DNA from: an uncultured Prevotellaceae bacterium
Lineage (GTDB): Bacteria > Bacteroidota > Bacteroidia > Bacteroidales > Bacteroidaceae
Direction: 5' to 3'
Length of the DNA stretch: 36,937 nt
Assembly (NCBI GenBank): GCA_902788605.1
Contig: CADAKX010000025.1
Span: 1 to 36,937, forward strand
Under the pieces are notes generated by a model. That model had not been told where the DNA came from and made no database searches. It saw nothing but the letters and a program-made list of their open reading frames with translations. A program made the translations under genes and the position numbers. Within the stretch, counting starts at the first letter, position 1; every line of letters begins with the position of its first letter. This document shows, one piece after another, positions 1 to 7,007 of the stretch.

Positions 1-273
1 TATGTGTTTGACAATACTCCAGACTGCTGCAAGGGTGAGGCTCCAAATTCGCCTCGTGTTGGCCCATTCCGTGCATACCTTTATGCATCGATGGGTACCA
101 CAACGGAGTTTGATTCAAGCTGTGTGTTTGTTGGTGAGCAGACAGGCATTGAGTCAATGAACAATGTGCAATGCACAATGAACAATGTGCTCTTCGACCT
201 GCAGGGCCGTCGCATTCAGGGCTCTCCCAAGCATGGGGTGTATATCCAGAATGGAAAGAAGGTTATGAAGTGA
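1..273 (+). CDS. C-terminal end of a secreted protein (5' truncated by window edge)
   Basis: The reading frame is open from the first base, so the gene begins outside the window and only its last 90 codons are seen. The last 25 or so residues (FDLQGRRI, then GVYIQNGKKVMK) match the tail commonly found on secreted and cell-surface proteins of Prevotella, related to type IX-secretion-like C-terminal signals. The rest of the visible part (cysteine pair DCCKGEAPNSPRVGPFRAYL) does not identify the family. An in-frame 15-bp duplication sits just before the tail. A strong terminator hairpin follows within 45 bases. The function of the whole protein cannot be told from this fragment. Confidence 0.7.
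   Translation, partial: YVFDNTPDCCKGEAPNSPRVGPFRAYLYASMGTTTEFDSSCVFVGEQTGIESMNNVQCTMNNVLFDLQGRRIQGSPKHGVYIQNGKKVMK
155..190 (+). repeat. 15-bp direct repeat inside the first gene
   Basis: The 15-mer CAATGAACAATGTGC occurs at 155-169 and again at 176-190, a period of 21 bases, so it duplicates seven codons in frame (MNNVQCT then MNNVLFD). It lies between the body of the protein and the conserved C-terminal tail, in what should be a linker. Confidence 0.85.
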
Positions 274-284
274 TGCCTAAGTGA

Positions 285-343
285 GCAACTCGTCGTTTCT
301 CTGCAAGCAACTCGTCGTTTCTCTGCAAGCAACTCGTCGTTTC
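285..343 (+). repeat. Tandem repeat, three copies of a 22-bp unit
   Basis: The unit begins GCAACTCGTCGTTTCTCT and repeats without spacers at 285-306, 307-328 and, diverging after 15 bases, at 329-343. The same 18-mer is present once more at 35595-35612. The last copies feed directly into an inverted copy that forms the terminator hairpin. Confidence 0.9.
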
Positions 344-365
344 ACTTGCAGAGAAACGACTTTTT
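314..365 (+). terminator. Intrinsic terminator with 16-bp perfect stem
   Basis: The arm GTCGTTTCTCTGCAAG (314-329) pairs perfectly with CTTGCAGAGAAACGAC (345-360) around a 15-nt loop, and five T residues follow. It would end transcription of the first gene. The stem is made from one direct and one inverted copy of the tandem unit. Confidence 0.8.
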
Positions 366-478
366 GGCAACACCTAACTCAAATCGCTGGAAAAGCCCTG
401 AGGCAAAGGGTTTAAGACAAGGTAGGTGTTTGCCAAACAGGTAACCAACAGGTACCTAACACCTACCTATCACCTACC
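352..478 (+). repeat. Outer inverted repeat, left arm
   Basis: Read against the reverse complement of 2395-2527, this arm is nearly identical over 421-478 (one mismatch seen in 58 bases) and diverged but clearly alignable over 352-420 (shared blocks AGAAACGA, GCAACACCTAACTC, CTGGAAA, GCCCTG, GCAAAGGG). The well-conserved part is itself a hairpin: AGGTAGGTGTT (420-430) pairs with AACACCTACCT (460-470). It contains a short direct repeat (AACAGGTA twice). Confidence 0.85.
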
Positions 479-488
479 TTTTTGACGT

Positions 489-593
489 TTTGGGGTCATC
501 CTCACCAAAATCGCTCGAAAAGCCTTTGTATACAGGGGTTTCCGGAGATTGAGGATGCTCGTCATCCTCACCCAACCCTCACCATATCCTCAC
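489..593 (+). repeat. Inner inverted repeat, left arm
   Basis: This arm matches the reverse complement of 1427-1541. About 70 bases (508-575) are almost identical, running from AAATCGCTCGAAAAGCC through GGGGTTTCCGGAGATTGAGG to the CATCCTCACC block. Flanking CCTCACC-type heptads differ in number. TGAGGATG and CATCCTCA form an 8-bp stem with a 5-nt loop at 550-570. The AAATCGCT-GAAAAGCC motif also appears in the outer arm (381-397), so the two arms are distant relatives. Confidence 0.85.
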
Positions 594-636
594 CAATCTC
601 AGGCCGCACAAGATCCGTTATTACTGGTAAGCCTAG

Positions 637-697
637 GAGAAATGCCGTTTTGGCTTACGAGAAATGCCGTTTCGCGACGTGCGAAATGGCATTTCTC
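637..697 (+). repeat. Direct-plus-inverted repeat hairpin
   Basis: GAGAAATGCCGTTT occurs directly at 637-650 and 659-672. The second copy pairs with an inverted copy at 682-697 (16 bp, one G-T pair, 7-nt loop 675-681). TGTTTACTGTG follows rather than a clean T-run, so terminator activity is uncertain. The layout mirrors the element at 285-365 with a different sequence. Confidence 0.8.
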
Positions 698-847
698 TGT
701 TTACTGTGTTGTTTTTGATTGCTAAGTATGATGTTTACGATGCCAAAGTATGGCATTTACAGGTGCTAAGTGATATACTTATGGACAGTGGACAGTAAAT
801 ATAGTGATAATAGAAAAGTTATCGCGTACGTACTGTAGTTTAACGCA

Positions 848-960
848 TTAACTTGATTTCATCATCACTTTCAAAAAGTCGGCAGGACTGATTACCTTAG
901 GCGTCTGAGGGTCATGTTTGAAGACACAAGTACATTTGTGTCAATAACTGCATAAATCAT
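848..960 (-). pseudogene. PIN-domain toxin remnant with large internal deletion
   Basis: Reading leftwards from 960, the frame begins MIYAVIDTNVLVSS, the classic start of PIN-family toxins including the first acidic residue of the active site (D in IDTN). It goes out of frame and stops after about 22 codons. Another frame then gives KHDPQTPKVISPADFLKV and a few more residues before a stop at 848-850, which matches the usual C-terminal end of PIN toxins (ISPADFL). A normal member has about 135-145 residues; roughly 100 central codons are missing. Its ATG overlaps the antitoxin stop codon as ATGA (957-960), the normal coupling of such pairs. The product cannot be an active nuclease. Confidence 0.8.
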
Positions 961-1256
961 GCCTTCACGCCTTTCTTTTTACGCAATTCAGTTCTTGCCA
1001 CACGAATCTCCTCGTTAATCTCATCTAGCGAGAGTTCAGGCTCTTTACTCAACTCCGCAGCATTCCTTTGCTGCATATACAAATCCAACGCACTTGGCGA
1101 TCCCTTAATGGCAAAGGGAATGCTACGACTTCTGATCACCGCTTTTACGAAGATGTTGAATGCCGTATTAGCACTCATGCCAAACTGCTCGCAGAGTGCA
1201 TCGAACTGCGTTTTCATTTCAGAGTCCATTCTGACTGTAACTGCCGATTGTGCCAT
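957..1256 (-). CDS. RelB/DinJ-family antitoxin (orphan)
   Basis: The 99-residue product starts MAQSAVTVRMDSEMK, a ribbon-helix-helix N-terminus, then has the RelB/DinJ core (FDALCEQFGMSANTAFNIFVKAVI, residues about 17-40, described here as a long helix pair) and an acidic/basic tail. Family members bind their own promoter and neutralise a toxin encoded just downstream. I chose the ATG at 1256 over an upstream TTG at 1271 because it begins the RHH strand correctly. The downstream toxin is a PIN remnant, so the antitoxin has no partner here. A consensus promoter lies at 1312-1343, and ATGGCA-type half sites around 1250 and 1296 could be autoregulatory operators, though that is a guess. Confidence 0.85.
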   Translation of the reverse strand: MAQSAVTVRMDSEMKTQFDALCEQFGMSANTAFNIFVKAVIRSRSIPFAIKGSPSALDLYMQQRNAAELSKEPELSLDEINEEIRVARTELRKKKGVKA

Positions 1257-1311
1257 AATATCTAACCGCAAAAATCTACATTATGACAGCACTATGCCAT
1301 CATTTCGACGG

Positions 1312-1343
1312 CAAATATACAACAAAACATTCAATATTCCAAA
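1312..1343 (-). promoter_or_regulatory. Promoter of the antitoxin gene
   Basis: On the minus strand TTTG (1340-1343) is followed by 20 nt and TATATTTG (1312-1319), a full match to the Bacteroidota TTTG/TAnnTTTG form. The expected start is some 50 bases before the antitoxin ATG. Confidence 0.75.
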
Positions 1344-1426
1344 TTTTCTGCAAGAAATCACTCTATGTTAGAGACAATTAATATCATTTTCTGCAACTCT
1401 TGGTAACACCTTTTTATGATTCAAGT

Positions 1427-1541
1427 TGAGGATATAGTGAGGGTTGGGTGAGGGTGTGGTGAGGATGACGAGCATCCTCAATCTCCGGAAACCCCTGTGT
1501 ACAAAGGCTTTTCGAGCGATTTGGGTGAGGGTACCCCAAAA
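1427..1541 (-). repeat. Inner inverted repeat, right arm
   Basis: This is the inverted partner of 489-593. It has one more CCTCACC-type heptad than the left arm (GAGGGTTGGGTGAGGGTGTGG at its outer part), suggesting expansion or loss of heptads after duplication. Confidence 0.85.
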
Positions 1542-1620
1542 AACTAAAAACTATGGGCTTGAAAATAAAAATATTAAAATTGTTTGGATATATACTTTCT
1601 TATTCGTAATTTCGCAGGCG

Positions 1621-2409
1621 ATGTTTGAAAAGGAAATAGAGGAATACGAAAACGTTCGAAAGGAGTATCAGCAAAAAGTAGCTGAGAAGATGGGACGTGA
1701 ACAGTGGATGGAATACAACGAGATTCTGTTCTCTGCTTATTCCTGTGCCATAGAAGGAAACTCGTTCACGGTAGATGATACGAGAATCCTTCGAGAGCAG
1801 GGCATGGCGATGATTCCTGTAGGTCGATCATTGTTGGAATGTACGGAGATGGCTGATCATTTCCGCGCGTTTGATTATATGGTGAGTCATTTGGATGCAC
1901 CTTTCAATGAAACTTTGCTGAAAGAGATAAACCGCTTGGCTACAGAACATACGTTGGCTTATAGAGCACCTGGCGCTGTAGCAGGAGAATATACTACAGA
2001 GGATATGGCAGCAGGCGATACCATCTTTGGCGACCATGAGATACTGATTGCTCGTGTGCCAAAGCTGATGGAATCGACAGAGAGAGCATTGGCTGACGGG
2101 CAGCATCCCTTGGTGGTGGCTGCAAAATGGCATGGCTACTACGAGTACCTACATCCTTTCCGCGATGGTAATGGCAGAACAGGACGCTTGATGTCAAACT
2201 TCATCCTTCTTCGTGCTGGGCATCCCTTGTTGATTATTAAACTGGAGGACCGTTCATCTTATATCTCTGCCCTGAAACAGATACGTACAGAGGGTACGGA
2301 TGAGTTTTTGGTTTCATTCTTTTTCAAGTCGGCCATCAAACGAATGAAAAGCGAAATGGCCCAGAAAAGAAAAAGCACGTTACCTCTGGTTTTGGTAGGT
2401 GATAGGTAG
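1621..2409 (+). CDS. Fic-domain protein (probable AMPylator, class II-like)
   Basis: The 262-residue product has the Fic core motif HPFRDGNGRTGR (residues 178-189), including the catalytic His and the phosphate-binding GNGR. Fic enzymes usually transfer AMP to a hydroxyl side chain of a target protein. Near the N-terminus SCAIEG (41-46) fits the inhibitory helix (S/T)xxxE(G/N) placed before the core in class II Fic proteins, so activity may be autoinhibited. The frame is open back to 1444, but that part is translated inverted repeat, so I chose the ATG at 1621 (MFEKEIEEYENV); the start is not certain. The last codons (LVGDR, stop 2407-2409) lie inside the right outer repeat arm, so the natural C-terminus may have been replaced. 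No separate antitoxin is next to it. Confidence 0.85.
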   Translation: MFEKEIEEYENVRKEYQQKVAEKMGREQWMEYNEILFSAYSCAIEGNSFTVDDTRILREQGMAMIPVGRSLLECTEMADHFRAFDYMVSHLDAPFNETLLKEINRLATEHTLAYRAPGAVAGEYTTEDMAAGDTIFGDHEILIARVPKLMESTERALADGQHPLVVAAKWHGYYEYLHPFRDGNGRTGRLMSNFILLRAGHPLLIIKLEDRSSYISALKQIRTEGTDEFLVSFFFKSAIKRMKSEMAQKRKSTLPLVLVGDR

Positions 2410-2527
2410 GTGTAAGGTACCTGTTGGTTACCTGTTTGGCAAACACCTACCTCGTTCCAACCCCTTTGCAGCAGGGCATTTCCAGTAATCAGAGTTAGGT
2501 GTTGCGGAAAATCGTTTCTACTGCTTT
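2395..2527 (-). repeat. Outer inverted repeat, right arm
   Basis: This is the inverted partner of 352-478. The inner 58 bases (2395-2452) are nearly identical to the left arm; the outer 75 are more diverged and extend as far as TCGTTTCTAC, the counterpart of the GAGAAACGA in the left terminator stem. It overlaps the last five codons and the stop of the Fic gene. Confidence 0.85.
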
Positions 2528-2599
2528 TTTATGTCTCACTCCTTTTAGGAATTTCTTCGCGTTTTTCAATTAGTGTCCTTCTGAAATTTTTGTATATAT

Positions 2600-2631
2600 T
2601 TTGGTTGTTAGAAAAATTGTTAGTATCTTTG
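2600..2631 (+). promoter_or_regulatory. Promoter of the lipoprotein gene
   Basis: TTTG (2600-2603), 20 nt, TATCTTTG (2624-2631). The start codon follows 39 bases later, after an A-rich leader typical of Bacteroidota translation starts. Confidence 0.75.
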
Positions 2632-2670
2632 CATTCGCTAATTTAGAACGACAAAAATTAAATAGATGAT

Positions 2671-3930
2671 ATGAAAACCAAGTGTTTGTTGTTAATGCTA
2701 CTTTTTGCTTCCATTTTGTTGAGTTGTGGAGGCGGAGTGCAGCGTAGTCAGACAGGTAGTGATAATGAGGCTCAGGGACCTTTGGATTTATCTGCTGTCT
2801 GGATGGCTTATCAAGATAATGTTTATGGCTATGTAGGCGACAATTTTGAGCGTTTCTATTTCTTGATAGACAGTATGCAGGTCGATGCCGAGGATACTCT
2901 CCTGTATCATGTTTGGGGAAAATATCGCATCAAATGGGATATTATTGACTATGAAGGACAGGTTCGTATCATAGATATTTCTGAGAAGGAAACACATTTT
3001 AGTCCTGAGCTGGAACACTATGACGCCCAGGTGTATGATTTGATTTCCAAGTGGGAGTTGAAGAGCACGTCAATCTGCATAAGAGAGGGCGAAACCATCA
3101 ATGGACAGATGGCTTCAACGTTCTATATCCTCGATGGAAAGGCCGTTTTTGACGATATTGACCTAGGGAGCGACCCCTATTGCAACAATCAGTTTACTGG
3201 CACCTTAATCTCTCCAGAGTATGGCGAACAAAAGTGCCGTTGGGGTGCGTTCCGCATTCCAGATAGTGAAGATTTGGATATTGGCGCAGCAGAGTTCTCG
3301 CCTGCAGATGAGTATCTCGGAAATGGTTGGTGGTCTTATCGTGAGGCTTACAGAGAAGGAACTGAAGAAGGGTGGGAGTATGAGAAACGAAGCCGCTGGT
3401 TCCTAGGAGAAGATTCTCTGCCTCGGATTCCTGTGCAGGTGAGACCTTTTGTAAGGGCAACAGAAAAAGCCCCAGTCTCTGTGAAAGAACTTTTGGCTGG
3501 CTTCAGATTTGGCATGAACGACAAGGAGTATAGAACTGCGTATGATAAATTGGAGAAATTAGAGTGTGATCAAGTCAAACTGATCATTGACAACACCTAT
3601 TTCCATGCATCAGATGGCGTAGGATATTACGCTAACGGACAACTCTATTACAAAAGTTTTTCTTTGAACTTAAAGGGTATCAATGGCGAAGAACTGACGA
3701 AAACAGATTTTGATACGTTAGCTACCTATTTCAATGGCGTCTATGGTGCAGACTCCCTGCATCATATGTATTCGGAACTACCCATCTCAGAGTATCCTAC
3801 CCACCATTGGATAAAGGATAATCTGTATTTCAGTATCACTTGGGTTCCAGAAGGTGAGGTTGAGAATTTTATCGCATTGGAATATATTAATGGGCCTGTA
3901 TATTGGGAAGTGATGAATAGAAAGAAATGA
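2671..3930 (+). CDS. Hypothetical lipoprotein
   Basis: The 419-residue product begins with a lipoprotein signal (MKTKCLLLMLLFASILLSC), with the lipobox cysteine at residue 19, followed by GGG and a polar linker. It should be anchored in the outer or inner membrane. The mature part is rich in aromatic and acidic residues and looks like beta-strand repeats (WGKYRIKWDIIDYEGQ; YGYVGDNFERFYFL), with a C-terminal half starting near KELLAGFRFGMNDKEYRTAY. I do not recognise a family. It has its own promoter and stands alone between the repeat island and the next operon, so context gives no function. Confidence 0.75.
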   Translation: MKTKCLLLMLLFASILLSCGGGVQRSQTGSDNEAQGPLDLSAVWMAYQDNVYGYVGDNFERFYFLIDSMQVDAEDTLLYHVWGKYRIKWDIIDYEGQVRIIDISEKETHFSPELEHYDAQVYDLISKWELKSTSICIREGETINGQMASTFYILDGKAVFDDIDLGSDPYCNNQFTGTLISPEYGEQKCRWGAFRIPDSEDLDIGAAEFSPADEYLGNGWWSYREAYREGTEEGWEYEKRSRWFLGEDSLPRIPVQVRPFVRATEKAPVSVKELLAGFRFGMNDKEYRTAYDKLEKLECDQVKLIIDNTYFHASDGVGYYANGQLYYKSFSLNLKGINGEELTKTDFDTLATYFNGVYGADSLHHMYSELPISEYPTHHWIKDNLYFSITWVPEGEVENFIALEYINGPVYWEVMNRKK

Positions 3931-3946
3931 TGCACATTGAGACATT

Positions 3947-3971
3947 GGTGAGGATGTGGTGAGGGTTGCCG
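3947..3971 (+). repeat. Fragment related to the inner inverted repeat
   Basis: GGTGAGGATGTGGTGAGGGT closely matches GGTGAGGGTGTGGTGAGGAT at about 1447-1466, with only purine swaps. It lies just after the lipoprotein stop codon and is followed by a GAAAAA-rich stretch. It looks like a further member of the same intergenic repeat family, but the match is short. Confidence 0.45.
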
Positions 3972-4039
3972 AAAAAACGCGAAAAACCTTGTTCGAGAAA
4001 ATAATGTAGAAGAAAAGCGGGTATATCGGAAAAAATGAT

Positions 4040-4047
4040 TAATTTTG
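4040..4047 (+). promoter_or_regulatory. Possible -7 box before the beta-barrel gene
   Basis: TAATTTTG fits TAnnTTTG and lies 65 bases before the start codon. No good TTTG is seen 20 bases upstream, so the promoter may be weak or activator-dependent. Confidence 0.45.
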
Positions 4048-4111
4048 CAGTCAAAATAGTGAACTAACCCGAAGAAACCCCAGAATATACATCAAATACA
4101 ATACTAAACTT

Positions 4112-6988
4112 ATGACTAAACGAGTCTTAATCGTTTTTATTTTGATTGGCTTGTGCGTGATGCACACCGCGGCACAAGAACCGCGTGAGCGCACCATTAG
4201 TGGTAATGTGCACGATGCCGAATTGAAAGAACCGATGGTGCAGGCAACCGTTCAGTTGTTCTGGGCCAAGGATAGCTCGTTTGTGGGCGGCACGGTGACC
4301 GACCTGCGTGGTAACTTTGCCGTGGAGGCCCCCTCAAACGGCATTTTTCGTGTGAAGATTTCATCTATCGGCTTCCAGCCTATTCAGCGCGAGGTGACCA
4401 TCCGTCGCAACCAGAGTGTGGACATGGGACTGCTGATGATGGCCACAGACGCTGTGCTCCTGAAAGAAGCTGTGGTAACGGGACGCGCTGCCCAGGTGGT
4501 GGTGAAGAAAGACACGCTGGTGTATAACCCAGAAGCTTATCGTACCCCCGAGGGCTCGCCCATCGAGGAGCTTATCAAGCGCATTCCTGGTGCCGAGGTG
4601 GATGAAGACGGCAATATCACCATCAATGGCAAGGCGGTGAAGAAGATATTGGTGGACGGAAAGGAGTTTATGCTGGGCGATGTGGAGACGGCCTTGAAGA
4701 ATATCCCTGTGGAAATCATCCAGAACATGAAATTCTATGACCAGCAGAGCGACCAGGCCCGTATCACGGGTATCGAGGACGGCAACAAGGAGACCGTCAT
4801 CGACTTCACCATCAAGAAAGGCATGAATCGTGGCTATATGACCAACCTCGACCTGGCTGGTGGTACGGAGCATCGCTATGCCTCGCGTGGCATGGCCTCG
4901 AGCTTTACGGATAAGACCCGCTTTATGTTGATGGGCAACTTTAACAACAAGGACGAGAATGCCGGCTGGTGGAACCGTCGCGGACTGAATGCCAACAAGA
5001 TGCTGGGCACGAACTTTAACTATGACGATGGCGAGAAACTGAAGGCCGACGCCTCGATACGCTGGAATCATCGTGATGGTGACAACCAGAGCGAGAACGC
5101 CAGCGAGAACTTCTATTCGCAGACCAACCGCACGTTCTCAAACAGTTTTTCACGCAGTCTGTCTCGCAGCAATAACTGGAACGGCAACATCCGCGTGGAG
5201 TGGAAGCCCGACACGCTGACCAACCTGCTGTTGCGTGCCAATGGCAGCATGGGTACCAACGACGGACTGTCGACCTCGATGAGTGCGACATACGATGACG
5301 ACCCTTATCTCTATGTGGCCGACCCTCTGGGTATAGTTCACGACACCACATCGCCACTCTATTCGCACCTGGTGAACCATAACCACGGTGCCAGTCTGAG
5401 CTACGGCGAGAACAAGAACGCCTGGGCCATGTTGCAGTTTTATCGCCGACTGAATCCGCGAGGCAGGAATATCACCCTGCGTGTGGAGGGCTCAATGGGC
5501 GACAGCGACAACCGCAATGTGTCGAACAACGAGGTAGCCCTGCATCGCGTGGACTCCTCATACTATACGGCACGCTACAACACCACGCCATCGGACAATA
5601 AGGGCTATGTGCTGAGTGCCCTCTATAGCGAGCCCCTGTGGAAGGGTGCTCACCTGCAGTTCAACTATGAGTTGCGCTACAACCAGAACAAGAGCGACCG
5701 ACAGACCTATGACTTCAGTCACCTGCCCACCAATCCATTCTCGGATATCGCTCCCTCGTATCGTGATTGGGACCCGTGGATAGGCAGTTTTGACCAGGCG
5801 GCCTTGGACACCCTGCTCGACAAGAACCTCAGTCGCTTCTCGGAATACAAGAACTATACCCACAATATCCGCGTGACCTTGCGTCACTGGCAGGAGGAGT
5901 ATGACTATAACATCGGCGTCCTGGTGCAACCCCAGCACTCAAACTTCGTTCAGGACTATCGCGGCATCTATGTCGATACCATCCGCGACGTGACCAATAT
6001 CACGCCAACGATTGACTTCCACTATAAGTTCAGCGACCAGCAGAATATCTATGTACACTATCGTGGCGACACCCGTCAGCCCGACATCACCCAGCTGCTG
6101 GAGATCCGCGACGACTCTAATCCCTTGTATATCACATCGGGTAACAGCGGACTGAAACCACAGTTCACCAATTCGCTGAACATCTATTACAACAACTATA
6201 TCCAGAAGTACAAGCGCTCTATCGTGCTCTATGGTAACTATCGCCACATCCGCAATAGCATCTCGAACATGGTGACCTATAACCCAGAGACTGGTGGCAG
6301 CGAGTCGCGTCCAGAGAATATCAACGGCAACTGGAATGCCGACGGTGGCTTTAACTTCAGTACGGCTATCGACAGCATGGGGCATTGGAACGTCGGCTCG
6401 GACACTCGCCTGCGCTATAACAACTATGTGAGCTATGTGTCACAGGGCATGAGTGGCTCGGTAAAGAATACCACGAAGTCCACCAACGTGACTCAGCGAT
6501 TGAATGCCAGCTTTCGTAACGACTGGTTGGAGGTGACGCTCGACGGCAATGTGAACTACCAGCACTCGCGCAACGAGCTGCAACCCAGCGCCGACCTCGA
6601 CACATGGCGCTTCAGCTATGGCGGACAGATGATGGTACGCCTGCCCATCGGTCTCGAAATCTCGACGAACATCCACGAGAACAGTCGCCGAGGCTACAAC
6701 GACCCGTCGTCAAACACCAACGAACTCATCTGGAACGGACAGATATCGAAGTCATTCCTCAAGAGTAAGACCCTCGTGGTGGCATTGAACTTCTATGACC
6801 TCCTGGGACAACAGTCTAACTACGACCGATGGGTGAACGCCACAGGTCGCAGCGACACCAGATATAACAGTATTAACTCTTATGCCATGCTTCATGTGCG
6901 CTATCGCCTGAATATGTTCGGCGGAAAGGTCGATACAGAAGGCCGATACGACAAGAAGTGGGGTAACAACGACCGAAGGGGCCGATAA
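4112..6988 (+). CDS. Outer-membrane beta-barrel protein with carboxypeptidase-regulatory domain
   Basis: The 958-residue product has a signal peptide (about 1-21, ending HTAAQ). A carboxypeptidase-regulatory-like beta-sandwich follows (about 28-115, ISGNVHDAELKEPMVQATV), then a TonB-plug-like segment (about 130-240, with IPGAEVDEDGNITINGKAVK and VDGKEF), and a long barrel rich in alternating aromatic strands. This order matches the OMP_b-brl_3 type of TonB-receptor relatives rather than true SusC: no SusD follows and the SusC hallmark is absent. Such proteins sit in the outer membrane; their ligands are mostly unknown. A membrane TPR/AraC regulator follows after 19 bases and then a PAP2/barrel protein, suggesting one transcription unit for envelope remodelling or stress, which is inference. 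Confidence 0.85.
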   Translation: MTKRVLIVFILIGLCVMHTAAQEPRERTISGNVHDAELKEPMVQATVQLFWAKDSSFVGGTVTDLRGNFAVEAPSNGIFRVKISSIGFQPIQREVTIRRNQSVDMGLLMMATDAVLLKEAVVTGRAAQVVVKKDTLVYNPEAYRTPEGSPIEELIKRIPGAEVDEDGNITINGKAVKKILVDGKEFMLGDVETALKNIPVEIIQNMKFYDQQSDQARITGIEDGNKETVIDFTIKKGMNRGYMTNLDLAGGTEHRYASRGMASSFTDKTRFMLMGNFNNKDENAGWWNRRGLNANKMLGTNFNYDDGEKLKADASIRWNHRDGDNQSENASENFYSQTNRTFSNSFSRSLSRSNNWNGNIRVEWKPDTLTNLLLRANGSMGTNDGLSTSMSATYDDDPYLYVADPLGIVHDTTSPLYSHLVNHNHGASLSYGENKNAWAMLQFYRRLNPRGRNITLRVEGSMGDSDNRNVSNNEVALHRVDSSYYTARYNTTPSDNKGYVLSALYSEPLWKGAHLQFNYELRYNQNKSDRQTYDFSHLPTNPFSDIAPSYRDWDPWIGSFDQAALDTLLDKNLSRFSEYKNYTHNIRVTLRHWQEEYDYNIGVLVQPQHSNFVQDYRGIYVDTIRDVTNITPTIDFHYKFSDQQNIYVHYRGDTRQPDITQLLEIRDDSNPLYITSGNSGLKPQFTNSLNIYYNNYIQKYKRSIVLYGNYRHIRNSISNMVTYNPETGGSESRPENINGNWNADGGFNFSTAIDSMGHWNVGSDTRLRYNNYVSYVSQGMSGSVKNTTKSTNVTQRLNASFRNDWLEVTLDGNVNYQHSRNELQPSADLDTWRFSYGGQMMVRLPIGLEISTNIHENSRRGYNDPSSNTNELIWNGQISKSFLKSKTLVVALNFYDLLGQQSNYDRWVNATGRSDTRYNSINSYAMLHVRYRLNMFGGKVDTEGRYDKKWGNNDRRGR

Positions 6989-7007
6989 AAGAAAAGTATC
7001 ATCGATA

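Larger units (their letters stand above)
274..847. other. Intergenic region built almost entirely of repeats
   Basis: No gene is supported here. In order it holds a tandem 22-bp repeat ending in a terminator hairpin (285-365), the left arm of the outer inverted repeat (352-478), the left arm of the inner inverted repeat (489-593), and a second direct-plus-inverted hairpin (637-697). About 150 AT-rich bases follow with one small stem (ATGCCA, 5-nt loop, TGGCAT, around 740-756). Short open frames here have no start signals and run across the repeats. Confidence 0.7.
1257..1620. other. Intergenic region between antitoxin and Fic gene
   Basis: It contains the leftward antitoxin promoter (1312-1343), about 80 AT-rich bases without visible signals, the right arm of the inner inverted repeat (1427-1541), and an AT-rich stretch leading to the Fic start. 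No further gene is supported; frames through 1444-1620 are translated repeat sequence. Confidence 0.6.

Noticed and set aside
285-343. CRISPR-like array
   Set aside because: The units are contiguous without spacers and feed into a terminator hairpin; no cas genes are present.
482-718. 78-codon frame
   Set aside because: It lies wholly in inverted repeat and hairpin sequence and has no promoter or family match.
1444-1620. N-terminal extension of the Fic frame
   Set aside because: The first half of it is translated inverted repeat, the rest is AT-rich leader, and it resembles no Fic N-terminus.
4361-5071. Long minus-strand frame inside the barrel gene, and similar frames at 7788-8630, 16739-17605, 22128-23042 and 27271-28269
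   Set aside because: They are antisense shadows of clearly coding plus-strand genes, with low-complexity His/Val/Ile-rich products and no family match.
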